A stretch of 43,022 nt of DNA from an uncultured Clostridia bacterium. GTDB lineage: Bacteria; Bacillota; Clostridia; Oscillospirales; Acutalibacteraceae. The position numbers and the translations under genes are program-made. The DNA is taken from positions 1 to 43,022 of the forward strand of contig CAMOVW010000004.1 in NCBI GenBank assembly GCA_946627725.1, given 5' to 3'. How positions within the stretch are numbered: position 1 is the stretch's first letter; each line of letters starts with the position of its first letter. The notes under the pieces were generated by a model. The model made no database searches and had not been told where the DNA came from. It saw only the letters and a program-made list of their open reading frames with translations. Positions 30,616 to 39,284 of the stretch are shown piece after piece.

Positions 30616-32367
30616 TCAACCAATGTCAGGCGTATCCGAGAAAACGATCTCCGGTTTTTTATATCCCTCCAATTCAAGAACGGTGATGCTGTTATCCCCT
30701 TCATGAAGGAAGGTTGCAGGCAAATAAGCGGAGCGCTGCGGTCCGATCTCCCAATAACGGGAAAGAGGCTTTTCATTGACAAAGATCATTCCCTTTCGGA
30801 ATCCCGGCAGCTTGATAAACGTATCCTGCGGAACCCCTTCAATATGAAGCGTTGCATTTAAAAGCTGCGGTTTCTTTTTGAATTTCAGCTTATCGGTTTC
30901 CGTGAAGGGCACCGAATCGACATGCTCCAACCCAAGCGAAAAATGATCCCAATGGTAAAGAAACTGTTGTCCGAGCCGCACGCCCCCGATAATGCCTTTT
31001 CGGTCGGCGAGCCCCGGGCCGTAATTTACTCTACCCATGTTTTCAACAAGAATCGCAAGAACGGCGCCCTCACGGGGGATCTCGATCTGCAGTTTTTGTT
31101 TATCGTCATTTCTGTAATATTTTCCGATGTATTCGCCGTTCAGAAAAATATATGCGCGGTCGTGCACTTCAAAATACAGCGTTTCCTTCTCTTTCGGCCC
31201 CTTTACGGTTGTTTTATAGCAAATAAAGCCGTATCCCTGATCCAACGCCTCCATCGGCAGCGGCGTTACATTACGCCGCGGTTCGGCCAGCAACCCTACG
31301 TTTTCCATCAGATCGGCCGCCCTTGTGAAGACACATGTTCCGTAAGAAACCGGCTGCAGCGGTTCAGGAAGCTGAACGTCATTCACAAACCCGCGCGCAG
31401 ACAGAACCTCTTTCATCTTAAAGTATTTTTCGGTCAGAGCGCCATATTCATTGATCGGGGCGTCGTCATCATAACTGTTTACGGTAGGCTGGTATGCATC
31501 GTAAAGATTTGCGCCGTTCATCCAACCGAAATTTGTTCCGCCGTGGGTCATATAAACGGATACGCTTGCGCCAAGATCAAGAATCTCCCCCAAAGTATCG
31601 GCAGCGTCTTCCGCATCGCGGGTATGATGCCGCTCATCCCAATGGTCAAACCAGCCGTTCCAGTATTCCGCACAAAACAGAGGATCTCCCTTTCGGAATT
31701 TGCGAAGCGCCTTAAAACATGCTGCGGGCTTTGATCCAAAATTGACCGCGGCAAGAAGTTCGGGTACCGATCCGCCGGAAAGCATTGTATCGTTCGGCCC
31801 ATCGGAAGTAAACAGCGTACAGGAAATGCCAAGGGAAGAGAGCATATCGGAAAGCCTGCGGATATAAATACTGTCGCTGCCGTAACTTCCGTATTCATTT
31901 TCTACCTGCACCATGATCACGGGTCCGCCGCAATCGGTCTGCCGGGTAGATATGATAGGAATCAGCCTTTCAAAGTACCGCTGAACTTTTTCAAGATACA
32001 GCTCATTGGAACAGCGCAGCTCCATATCAGGGTATTTCAACAGCCACCATGGAAAGCCGCCGAATTCCCATTCGGAGCAGATATACGGACCGGGGCGCAC
32101 AATTACAAACATACCCAGCTCCGAAATCAGATCAATATATGCGCCGAGATCCAGATTGCCCGAAAAATCAAAGGTTCCTTCTTTGGGTTCATGTAAATTC
32201 CATGCGGTATATGTTTCCACCGTATTGAACCCGCAGGCTTTGATTTTAAGAAGACGATCACGCCAGTATTCCCGCGGGACCCTGAAATAATGCATTGCCG
32301 CGGCAACCACGGTAAAAGGCGCATCGTTCAGATAAAAACGTTCGTTTTTAACGGTAAGTTTATTCAT
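30616..32367 (-). CDS. Glycoside hydrolase family 35 beta-galactosidase
   Basis: This 583-residue protein starts at the ATG at 32367 (MNKLTVKNERFYLN), with AGGAGG upstream. The N-terminal TIM barrel has the family 35 features: MHYFRVPREYWRDRL, YTAWNLHEPKEG, RPGPYICSEWEFGG, the acid/base Glu in VQVENEYGSYG, and the nucleophile Glu in FCAEYWNGWFDHW. Two beta-sandwich domains follow. Without a signal peptide it is cytoplasmic and probably cleaves terminal beta-galactose from imported oligosaccharides. It overlaps the WYL regulator gene by 8 bp. Confidence 0.95.
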   Translation of the reverse strand: MNKLTVKNERFYLNDAPFTVVAAAMHYFRVPREYWRDRLLKIKACGFNTVETYTAWNLHEPKEGTFDFSGNLDLGAYIDLISELGMFVIVRPGPYICSEWEFGGFPWWLLKYPDMELRCSNELYLEKVQRYFERLIPIISTRQTDCGGPVIMVQVENEYGSYGSDSIYIRRLSDMLSSLGISCTLFTSDGPNDTMLSGGSVPELLAAVNFGSKPAACFKALRKFRKGDPLFCAEYWNGWFDHWDERHHTRDAEDAADTLGEILDLGASVSVYMTHGGTNFGWMNGANLYDAYQPTVNSYDDDAPINEYGALTEKYFKMKEVLSARGFVNDVQLPEPLQPVSYGTCVFTRAADLMENVGLLAEPRRNVTPLPMEALDQGYGFICYKTTVKGPKEKETLYFEVHDRAYIFLNGEYIGKYYRNDDKQKLQIEIPREGAVLAILVENMGRVNYGPGLADRKGIIGGVRLGQQFLYHWDHFSLGLEHVDSVPFTETDKLKFKKKPQLLNATLHIEGVPQDTFIKLPGFRKGMIFVNEKPLSRYWEIGPQRSAYLPATFLHEGDNSITVLELEGYKKPEIVFSDTPDIG

Positions 32368-33379
32368 ATTCTGCCTCCTGTTGATATACTTCAAGAATAC
32401 TTTCAGCTTGAAGGATGACCATATCCTTCAGCTCCTTGGGGGATACAACTTCGATATCGGTACCGAACTGCATGATCCATGATACCAATCCTTTACTGAT
32501 CGCAGCTTCGGTGCGAAGAAGGAAATGTGTATCGTCGTACTTTCTGGTATTGATCCGTTCCCCAAAACGATCAAAAATAGATTCCAGAATACTGTTGTCA
32601 CATTTAAGCTCTACCATCTGCATTTCCCCGGTAAACATATTAAATGTTTTTGCGGCATAATCCGCAGCATCAAGATTGATCTTATAAGGACTCACCTGTT
32701 CTACAGGACGAACCGGCCGATCCAAGATCTCTACATTTGAGATTCGATCTACCCGAACATTCATAAGATTATCGTATTTTTCGTGATTGGCAACAAGATA
32801 ATAATGATCGTTGGACCAGATCAGAGCATATGGACTCAGAGTAAAAACGCGCGTTTCTTTTCTGGCAGCGTATTTATCATCCATTTTGCGGCGGGAATAA
32901 TTGAATCGCACTTTTTTGCCAGATTTGATCGCGTTATCGAGATCTTCGATTACATAATAAATGGATTCATTGGTGCTTTTCAGGCGATTATCAATATAAA
33001 CCTGACGTTTCAGGATGTTTGCGTTATATTTACTGGTAAAGCCTTCTATTTTTTCAATCAGCTTTTTCGTTTTGTTTTTTGTAATAAAATCCGCAGCCTG
33101 AACCGCGTCGGACAGCAATCTGATCTCGGCAAGCTCAAAACTGCCGGAAGCAAGAAAGAAACCGTTTTTCGGCGTCCTCGTTTTTATGATATCCATACCG
33201 TAATCCATAAGGACGTCGATATCTTTATAGATGGACTTGCGCTCGCACTCCAGGCCATACTCCCTGAACAGAAGATCCGTGATATCCGCGGAATTCAGAA
33301 TGTGCTGCTCATCGGAATACTTTTCAAAGATCTCTTTCAGATACAGTAGTTTCAGTTTTGTATTCTTTTTGCCGGCCAT
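32360..33379 (-). CDS. WYL-domain transcriptional regulator
   Basis: This 339-residue protein starts at the ATG at 33379 (MAGKKNTKLK), with GGAGG upstream, rather than 14 codons earlier. It has an N-terminal winged helix-turn-helix (ITDLLFREYGLECERKSIYKDIDVL) followed by a WYL domain. The WYL residues lie in LSPYALIWSNDHYYLVANHE and a C-terminal extension follows. WYL domains sense ligands, often nucleotides or nucleic acids, and regulate nearby genes. Its end overlaps the start of the GH35 gene, so it likely controls that gene and itself. Confidence 0.9.
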   Translation of the reverse strand: MAGKKNTKLKLLYLKEIFEKYSDEQHILNSADITDLLFREYGLECERKSIYKDIDVLMDYGMDIIKTRTPKNGFFLASGSFELAEIRLLSDAVQAADFITKNKTKKLIEKIEGFTSKYNANILKRQVYIDNRLKSTNESIYYVIEDLDNAIKSGKKVRFNYSRRKMDDKYAARKETRVFTLSPYALIWSNDHYYLVANHEKYDNLMNVRVDRISNVEILDRPVRPVEQVSPYKINLDAADYAAKTFNMFTGEMQMVELKCDNSILESIFDRFGERINTRKYDDTHFLLRTEAAISKGLVSWIMQFGTDIEVVSPKELKDMVILQAESILEVYQQEAEYE

Positions 33380-33435
33380 ACCGTTTCCTCCGTTATTGCT
33401 TCGGTTCATTTCAGAACACATATTATTTCATATCT

Positions 33436-33464
33436 ATTATAAAAAAATATTCTTGACAAATCAA
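33436..33464 (-). promoter_or_regulatory. Promoter of the WYL-GH35 operon
   Basis: TTGATT (33464-33459), a 17-bp spacer and TATAAT (33441-33436). Its -35 region abuts the -35 box of the opposing ribU promoter. Confidence 0.7.
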
Positions 33465-33480
33465 CACTAAATGTTATAAT
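33453..33480 (+). promoter_or_regulatory. Promoter of the FMN riboswitch-ribU unit
   Basis: TTGACA (33453-33458), a 16-bp spacer and TATAAT (33475-33480), both perfect, 10 bp before the riboswitch. Confidence 0.85.
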
Positions 33481-33489
33481 ACAAATGAA

Positions 33490-33601
<112 letters not shown>

Positions 33602-33636
33602 AAATCGTTTTTGCGATCATAAAACCGATTCTTAAC

Positions 33637-33665
33637 GCCCTGCTTTATTGCAGGGTTCTTTTTTT
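33637..33665 (+). terminator. Riboswitch-controlled terminator before ribU
   Basis: The stem CCCTGC / GCAGGG with a six-base loop is followed by TTCTTTTTTT. It sits between the FMN aptamer and the ribU ribosome site, so it is the likely expression platform. Confidence 0.85.
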
Positions 33666-33702
33666 AAAGGTTTCAAGTAAAATATCCGGGAGGTCATTCG
33701 GA

Positions 33703-34383
33703 ATGACAAATGCAACAAGTAAAACAGACCTGAAAAGGCTCGTAAGTATGGCTCTGTTGTCTGCGATCGCAATCGCAGCGGATCTGCTGATACGATTACC
33801 GAATATCGGCGGCTTTCTTACTTATGAGCCCAAAGACGTAATACTGACCATAGGCGGTTTCATTTTCGGGCCGGTTGCGGGGATACTGATGTCGCTGCTC
33901 GTATGCCTGGTTGAGATGGTTACGGTAAGCTCTACAGGCTTTATCGGATTACTGATGAATTTTCTGTCGTCAGCCGTTTTTGTCGGCGTAAGCGCCTTGA
34001 TCTACCAGCGTAAAAAAACGTTGAAGAATGCGATTTTCGGACTGGTTGCCGGGACGTTTTCGATGCTTATCATCATGCTTTTATGGAATTATATCATGAC
34101 GCCGATCTTTACGGGGATGCCGAGAAGCGAAGTATTAAAGCTGTTTCTGCCGCTCCTGATTCCGTTCAACATGATCAAAGCGTCATTGAATTCCGTTCTG
34201 ACGCTGCTTTTATACAAGGGAATCGCAACCGCACTTCGAAAAGCGCGACTGATTCCGGAGCGGGAATCGAACGACGCCGCGAACAGGAGAACAAACACGA
34301 TACTGATCATCAGTATCTCAGCCGTACTGACCGTCACCCTTGTTCTTGTACTCCTGATTTTTGCAGGCGTGATCAACATGTAA
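33703..34383 (+). CDS. ribU: Riboflavin ECF transporter S component RibU
   Basis: This 226-residue membrane protein is the substrate-binding part of an energy-coupling-factor importer for riboflavin. Family features are the N-terminal LKRLVSMALLSAIAIAADLLIRLP, then LTYEPKDVILTIGGFIFGPVAG, and the later MTPIFTGMPRSEV and LIPFNMIKASLNSVLT. It is longer than most RibU proteins (about 190-210 residues): after the sixth helix there is an Arg/Glu-rich linker and a further helix (TILIISISAVLTVTLVLVL). The shared EcfA/EcfT module is not in the window. The FMN riboswitch controls it and GGGAGGT is the ribosome site. Confidence 0.95.
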   Translation: MTNATSKTDLKRLVSMALLSAIAIAADLLIRLPNIGGFLTYEPKDVILTIGGFIFGPVAGILMSLLVCLVEMVTVSSTGFIGLLMNFLSSAVFVGVSALIYQRKKTLKNAIFGLVAGTFSMLIIMLLWNYIMTPIFTGMPRSEVLKLFLPLLIPFNMIKASLNSVLTLLLYKGIATALRKARLIPERESNDAANRRTNTILIISISAVLTVTLVLVLLIFAGVINM

Positions 34384-34453
34384 CACATATCATTTTAGGC
34401 CATTCGTAATTTGGGATAATACTTCTTCATTTTAAGGAGTTTCTTATTTTCTA

Positions 34454-34482
34454 TTGACAATTATTGATTATTAATTTATAAT
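34454..34482 (+). promoter_or_regulatory. Promoter of the SAM riboswitch-metK unit
   Basis: TTGACA (34454-34459), a 17-bp spacer and TATAAT (34477-34482), both perfect. Confidence 0.87.
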
Positions 34483-34498
34483 ATAAATAAAATTAAAT

Positions 34499-34592
34499 CC
34501 TTATAAAGAGTGGCTGAGGGAACGGCCCTGTGAAGCCCGGCAACCTGTATGATCAAGGTGCCAAATCCGACGGTTCAGCCGACAGATAAGGT
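34499..34592 (+). ncRNA. SAM-I riboswitch (S-box)
   Basis: The S-box consensus is clear: CTTATAAAGAGTGGCTGAGGG, CGGCCCTGTGAAGCCCGGCAA (read in parts), AAGGTGCCAAATCC, then GACAGATAAGG closing helix P1. Bound SAM should favour the terminator at 34600-34626 and so limit metK. Confidence 0.97.
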
Positions 34593-34599
34593 AATTTTC

Positions 34600-34626
34600 T
34601 GCCCGCTGATTGCGGGCATTTTTTTT
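34600..34626 (+). terminator. Riboswitch-controlled terminator before metK
   Basis: TGCCCGC / GCGGGCA with a five-base loop and eight T residues, 13 bp before the metK ATG. The metK ribosome site GGAGGG follows the T run. Confidence 0.9.
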
Positions 34627-34638
34627 GGAGGGACAGAT

Positions 34639-35826
34639 ATGGCAAAGCATTATTTTACTTCAGAATCCGTTACAGAAGGACATCCCGATAAAGTTTGCGA
34701 TCAGATTTCCGACGCGATCCTTGACGCGATGCTTGAACAGGATCCGCTTTCAAGAGTGGCATGTGAATCGATCTGCACCACCGGTATGGCTTTGGTAATG
34801 GGTGAGATTTCAACAAAAGCAACTGTAGATATACCCGCCGTTGTAAGAAAAACGATTTGCGACATCGGGTTTGACAGCGCCGCCGCCGGATTTGACGGCA
34901 ACACCTGCGCCGTGCTCTGCACGATAGACAAGCAATCCGCAGATATTGATATGGGCGTAAGCAAATCTATGGAGCAGAAAAACGGAGATGAAGACGCTTA
35001 CAATCTGCATGGCGCCGGAGATCAGGGCATGATGTTCGGTTTCGCCTGTGATGAGACGCCGGAACTGATGCCGCTGCCCATCGCATTGGCGCACAAGCTT
35101 GCAAAAAAACTGGCTGACGTACGAAAAGACGGCACGCTCCCCTATCTGCGTCCCGACGGAAAGACCCAGGTAACTGTGGAATATAATGACAATAAACCCG
35201 TTAGGATCGATACGATCGTAATTTCTACCCAACATGCGGCAGACGTTTCGATTGAACAAATAAAGGAAGATCTGATCCGCTTCGTGATCACGCCAACGGT
35301 AGACGCCGCGATGATCGACGATAATACGAAATATCTTGTAAACCCCACCGGCAGATTTGTGATCGGCGGCCCTGCCGGCGACAGCGGTCTTACCGGCAGA
35401 AAAATCATTGTAGATACCTACGGCGGTTACGCTGCGCATGGCGGCGGCGCATTCTCAGGAAAAGACCCCACAAAGGTTGACCGCTCGGCCGCATACGCCG
35501 CAAGATACGTTGCTAAAAATATTGTTGCCGCAGGTCTGGCCAAGAAATGCCAGGTTGAACTCGCCTACGCCATCGGCGTTGCGCGCCCCGTATCGGTTTT
35601 GGTAGAAACATTCGGCACGGGTACGGTTGACGACGATAAGATCTCTGCCGCCGTTACAAAGGTGTTTGATCTTCGCCCCGCAGCAATCATAGAGAATCTG
35701 GATCTCAGAAAGCCCATCTACCTTCAGCTTGCGGCTTACGGACATATCGGCCGAACCGACCTGGATCTTACCTGGGAGAGAACAGATAAAACAGAAGCGC
35801 TGAAAAAAGCAATCGAACAAATATAA
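34639..35826 (+). CDS. metK: S-adenosylmethionine synthetase
   Basis: This 395-residue enzyme makes SAM from methionine and ATP. It starts at the ATG at 34639 ([18 protein letters not shown]); an in-frame extension to 34549 lies inside the riboswitch. Signature motifs are present: [13 protein letters not shown], the nucleotide-binding [27 protein letters not shown], and [19 protein letters not shown] (P-loop-like). Length is typical. SAM feeds back through the riboswitch. It is monocistronic with a terminator at 35836. Confidence 0.98.
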   Translation: MAKHYFTSESVTEGHPDKVCDQISDAILDAMLEQDPLSRVACESICTTGMALVMGEISTKATVDIPAVVRKTICDIGFDSAAAGFDGNTCAVLCTIDKQSADIDMGVSKSMEQKNGDEDAYNLHGAGDQGMMFGFACDETPELMPLPIALAHKLAKKLADVRKDGTLPYLRPDGKTQVTVEYNDNKPVRIDTIVISTQHAADVSIEQIKEDLIRFVITPTVDAAMIDDNTKYLVNPTGRFVIGGPAGDSGLTGRKIIVDTYGGYAAHGGGAFSGKDPTKVDRSAAYAARYVAKNIVAAGLAKKCQVELAYAIGVARPVSVLVETFGTGTVDDDKISAAVTKVFDLRPAAIIENLDLRKPIYLQLAAYGHIGRTDLDLTWERTDKTEALKKAIEQI

Positions 35827-35835
35827 AATACAAAG

Positions 35836-35865
35836 AAGCCGGGGAGCGTCGTTCTCCGGCTTTTT
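35836..35865 (+). terminator. Terminator of metK
   Basis: The imperfect stem GCC-GGAG / CTCC-GGC with a GG bulge is followed by TTTTT. Confidence 0.8.
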
Positions 35866-35891
35866 GCATAAGTGTTATATACTGTGAGAGA

Positions 35892-36107
35892 TCAGTTATT
35901 TCCGTCTTCCACAAGGACTTCGTTATGACGGAAAAGCAAAGAGATGCACCAGATACCGGCCAGTGCGACAATTGTAAAAATGATTCGGCTGATAATTGCG
36001 GATTGCCCGCCGAAGATCCTGCCGACAATGTCAAACTGAAACAGTCCGATGGAACCCCAGTTGATTGCTCCGATGATCACAAGGATCATTGCGATTCTGT
36101 CCAACAT
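35892..36107 (-). CDS. DUF378 small membrane protein (YuzA-like)
   Basis: This 71-residue protein has two transmembrane helices (residues about 4-24 and 38-60). The conserved word INWGSIGLFQFDIV between them defines DUF378. The second helix is SAIISRIIFTIVALAGIWC. The function of the family is unknown. It is preceded by a ribosome site GGAGTG and by a promoter of the forespore type (36132-36160), so it may be made during sporulation. Confidence 0.92.
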   Translation of the reverse strand: MLDRIAMILVIIGAINWGSIGLFQFDIVGRIFGGQSAIISRIIFTIVALAGIWCISLLFRHNEVLVEDGNN

Positions 36108-36131
36108 ATTCTATCACTCCTTTTTCAATGA

Positions 36132-36160
36132 TAGTATGTGTGAACAAAACAAATTTATTC
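36132..36160 (-). promoter_or_regulatory. Forespore (sigma-G-like) promoter of the DUF378 gene
   Basis: On the minus strand GAATA (36160-36156), a 17-bp spacer and a perfect CATACTA (36138-36132) match the sigma-G consensus. No better sigma-A match is seen in the 91-bp spacer. Confidence 0.6.
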
Positions 36161-36198
36161 AACCATAAAAAAACGATTCATAAAAAAGAGGTGCTGAG

Positions 36199-36669
36199 AT
36201 GAACAAAACGAAACACACCGATCCCCGGCAGCAAGATAAAAACACACCGGAAACAGCTTCAAAAACAGAGAACAGCGACAAAGATCAAAAATACAAAACG
36301 TCTTTTTATATCATGACCGGTATCACACTGCTTCTTTTGTGCTTTCTGGTTGCAATACAGGTGATACCGAATCTCGGGAAAAAGGCCGAAATCTCATACA
36401 GTGAAATTGCCGTAACTTCCGAGTTGCCGGATAAAGCGGTCATAGAGGATGAAACATCCGATCTGCTTATCAATATTAACACAGCCTCAAAAACAGAACT
36501 GACCCTGCTTCCGGGGATCGGCGAAAGCAGGGCGCAGGATATCATCAATTACAGAAATGAATACGGAAGATTTACTTCCGCGGAGGATCTTCTCAAAATC
36601 AAGGGTATAGGAGAGGCTACGCTGGAAAAATTACGTCCGTATATTGTTTTTGACAACACAGATAATTAA
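36199..36669 (+). CDS. ComEA-like helix-hairpin-helix DNA-binding protein
   Basis: This 156-residue protein has a charged cytoplasmic tail, one transmembrane helix (residues about 37-55), a short linker and a C-terminal double helix-hairpin-helix domain (ININTASKTELTLLPGIGESRAQDII and LLKIKGIGEATLEKLRPYI). This is the DNA-binding domain of ComEA, which takes up DNA at the outer membrane face. The usual SLBB domain between the helix and the HhH is absent; the linker is only about 35 residues. No other competence gene is in the window. Its TAA overlaps the stop of the convergent S41 gene in a TTAA. Confidence 0.85.
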   Translation: MNKTKHTDPRQQDKNTPETASKTENSDKDQKYKTSFYIMTGITLLLLCFLVAIQVIPNLGKKAEISYSEIAVTSELPDKAVIEDETSDLLININTASKTELTLLPGIGESRAQDIINYRNEYGRFTSAEDLLKIKGIGEATLEKLRPYIVFDNTDN

Positions 36670-37871
36670 GAACCGAAAGAGGTAAGCGCCGCTTTATACT
36701 GCGCGTCTTCATCATGTCCCAACGTTTCAAGGCCGTCCTTCTGAAAATCCGGCAGCAAAATCTCTGTATCCGGCGCGATCCCTGCAGCATCGTAACAATC
36801 GGTGAGGTAGGGATATATTTTTGCCACAGTGAGAATCAAGGCTGATCCGTCATCCAAAAGAAACTCCTGTTGTAAGCCTGCGTTACCGGCGGTAGTTTCA
36901 CCAATCAGTTTTGCATTCAGAAAATCACGCAGATCTGCAGCAAGAAGTTCCGCAGCGCCATCTGTCCGGTCGTTGATAAGTACAGCTACAGGTATATTGA
37001 TGCTGTCAGCATCCGCAGAATACACCTTTACGTTTTCGCCGTTGGCGTCTTTTGCCGTAGCGATCGCAAGGGATCCTTCCGTAGCAACAGGAACCATCAG
37101 GTCTATAATCTTTGCTGCCGCGTCGTAATTTGTGCTTTTATTGTTGCGCACGTCTACGATCAGCTTGCTGACGCCCGCGCTTTGGATCGCCGATATGGCG
37201 GTGGTGCAATCGGCGACCGAGGCATCGTAAAATGCGCTGATCCTGAGATACCCTACATTACCGTCAACAGAATAACGAACTGACGACGTTTGATATCCAA
37301 GGCCGAGCGTAAGCTCCACTTCCTGCCCGGCTGCCGCGCTCAGGAGTTTAACTCGAATCTCGCCGTCGGAACCGGTGCTCAGCTTTTGAAGCAGTTTATT
37401 GTAATTATTGACAGAAACTTCTTTCTGATCTACGGCAAGTATCTTATCGCCGGATCTAATCTGATTTTTCTGCGCAGAAGAACCTTCGGCAACCCGCGTT
37501 ACCGTAAGAGAATTATCAGCACTGCGATATTCCGCGGCCAAACCAACACCTTCAGCCTGCCCTGAAACCGCGGCGCCATAAGCTGTATACTCTTCCGGCG
37601 TGAGATAAAAAGAGTTTTTATCTCTGAGTCCTTCAACAAAACCCTTTGCCGTAAAGATGTTTTCATCTTCGGCATTGATTTTTCCGCTGAAATTCGCCCG
37701 AACAATATCTTCGATCTCATTAAGCGTAGTAAATTGTTTTTGCTGTTGGGACATGAATATCAGTGATTTATTATATAAACGCAGATAAACGCTTACCGTC
37801 AATATGACGGTAAGCGCTGAAAATACAAGTATCAATGCGATTGCAACCGCAAGGGGAATTCTTTTTGACAT
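36666..37871 (-). CDS. S41 (C-terminal processing) peptidase homologue, apparently inactive
   Basis: This 401-residue protein has an N-terminal transmembrane helix, a PDZ domain (residues about 105-185; VTRVAEGSSAQKNQIRSGDKILAVD) and an S41 fold (YLRISAFYDAS, SKLIVDVRNNKS, VAVLIND). The active site is altered. At the serine motif, where family members have T/S-A-S-A-S-E, it reads TDGAAE, with Gly305 in place of Ser. The Lys expected 25 residues later (the K of FGKG) is Asn330 (TAGNAG). So it is probably a pseudoprotease with a binding role. It is the last gene of the ftsEX operon, 18 bp after the M23 gene. Confidence 0.88.
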   Translation of the reverse strand: MSKRIPLAVAIALILVFSALTVILTVSVYLRLYNKSLIFMSQQQKQFTTLNEIEDIVRANFSGKINAEDENIFTAKGFVEGLRDKNSFYLTPEEYTAYGAAVSGQAEGVGLAAEYRSADNSLTVTRVAEGSSAQKNQIRSGDKILAVDQKEVSVNNYNKLLQKLSTGSDGEIRVKLLSAAAGQEVELTLGLGYQTSSVRYSVDGNVGYLRISAFYDASVADCTTAISAIQSAGVSKLIVDVRNNKSTNYDAAAKIIDLMVPVATEGSLAIATAKDANGENVKVYSADADSINIPVAVLINDRTDGAAELLAADLRDFLNAKLIGETTAGNAGLQQEFLLDDGSALILTVAKIYPYLTDCYDAAGIAPDTEILLPDFQKDGLETLGHDEDAQYKAALTSFGS

Positions 37872-37889
37872 CGCAAATCTCCTGCTCTG

Positions 37890-39284
37890 TTACGGGGAAG
37901 CATACCCCAAAGGATTCACTCTGGTTCCGTTTACACGGACTTCAAAATGGCAATGTGCGCCGGTTGCATAACCGGTAGCGCCGGCATATGCGATAGTCTG
38001 CCCCTGCGATACATATTCGCCGGTGGAAACCAGAAGCTGGCTGTTATGGCCGTAAAGCGTATATATACCGTTACCGTGATCCAAGAGAACATAGTAACCG
38101 TAACCGGACGCCATATATGCCGCGGTAAGTACCGTACCGCTTGCAGCTGCGCTGATACTGGCGCCGTATGTACCGGCCCAACGGCACGTATCGACACCGC
38201 CGTGGAACTTGGATACGCCGGTTGCAGGATCGGAACGGTATCCGTAACCTGACGAGATATAGACGTCGGAATACTGAAGAGGCCAGATAAAACCGGAAGA
38301 CGACGGCGCATAGTAACCATCGGGTTCATCGCCGGATGAATTATTCTGTGCAGCTTTCGCAGCTTCTTCTTCTCTTCTTCTTTCTTCCGCTTCAGCAATA
38401 ATACCATCGATCATGGAATCAAATTCTTCCATGTCTGCTTCGTACTGAGCGATCAAGGCTTTATATGCGGTGCTCTCTTTATCCAGTTCGCTCAAATAAT
38501 TATTTGCCTCTTCCTGCAGCGTAAGGATCTCATCCTGTGACGATTGCAGATCCGCACGGCTGTTTTTAATGTCAGTCTCTTTCGCATCCAAGGCGTCAAT
38601 CTGCACCTGGTGCTCAGCCTGCTTCGCTTCTATCTGTTCGATCAACTTATTATGCTGCGCATTGAGCTCATCAAATTCTTTGACCTTATCATTCAGATCT
38701 GTTACAATCTGATTATCATGCTCGGCAATATTGGAAGACAGTTCTATCGTAATCAAAAACGACTTAAAATCCGTACTGTTGAGAAGCAGTTCCAACTCAC
38801 TGGTCTTTCCATACATGTAGATATTGCAAAGACGGTCTTTCAGCTCGTCTTTGATATCGGAAACTTCCTGCTGCAGCGCAATCTGCTGCAGTTCATTATG
38901 GTTGATATCCCCTTTGATATCTTCTATCTGCAGGTTAAGAGCATCGATCTCTGTTTGGATCTCACCTTTCTGACTTTCCAACGCAGAGATATTTTCATTC
39001 AGGAGGTTGATCTGATCCTGATAATTATCAATCTGCTCCTGCAAAGCGGCAACATAACTCTCCTGTTGTTCGATATCATCTTTCAGGGAATCCATTTTCT
39101 CCTGATTTTCAGCAATTTTGGTTTTCAGCTCTGCCTGCTTTGTTTTATAAGAATCGATTTGTTCCTGCTCTGAACTGGTAAGATTCGAGGAGGCAAATCC
39201 CCGAAGAATACCGGTTCCGAAAACAAAAAACAGGAAAACCAGGAACAGTGAAAGCGGCTTTTTTGTTCTGTTAACTATTTTCAT
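37890..39284 (-). CDS. Murein hydrolase activator/peptidase with coiled coil and M23 domain (EnvC/PcsB/CwlO-like partner of FtsEX)
   Basis: This 464-residue exported protein starts at the ATG at 39284, with AAGGGAG upstream, and has a signal peptide ending near GFASS. Residues about 35-310 form long coiled coils. A Ser/Gly-rich linker leads to a C-terminal M23 (LytM) domain. The zinc ligands are all present: His361 and Asp365 (HGGVD) and His444-x-His446 (HCHFE). It therefore looks like an active DD-endopeptidase, in contrast to degenerate EnvC. It lies directly after ftsX and overlaps it by 14 bp; FtsX should hold it by the coiled coil. Confidence 0.93.
   Translation of the reverse strand: MKIVNRTKKPLSLFLVFLFFVFGTGILRGFASSNLTSSEQEQIDSYKTKQAELKTKIAENQEKMDSLKDDIEQQESYVAALQEQIDNYQDQINLLNENISALESQKGEIQTEIDALNLQIEDIKGDINHNELQQIALQQEVSDIKDELKDRLCNIYMYGKTSELELLLNSTDFKSFLITIELSSNIAEHDNQIVTDLNDKVKEFDELNAQHNKLIEQIEAKQAEHQVQIDALDAKETDIKNSRADLQSSQDEILTLQEEANNYLSELDKESTAYKALIAQYEADMEEFDSMIDGIIAEAEERRREEEAAKAAQNNSSGDEPDGYYAPSSSGFIWPLQYSDVYISSGYGYRSDPATGVSKFHGGVDTCRWAGTYGASISAAASGTVLTAAYMASGYGYYVLLDHGNGIYTLYGHNSQLLVSTGEYVSQGQTIAYAGATGYATGAHCHFEVRVNGTRVNPLGYASP

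Noticed and set aside
34549-34638. Extended N-terminus of MetK
   Set aside because: It translates the 3' part of the SAM-I riboswitch and its terminator; the ATG at 34639 has GGAGGG and starts the family-typical [11 protein letters not shown].
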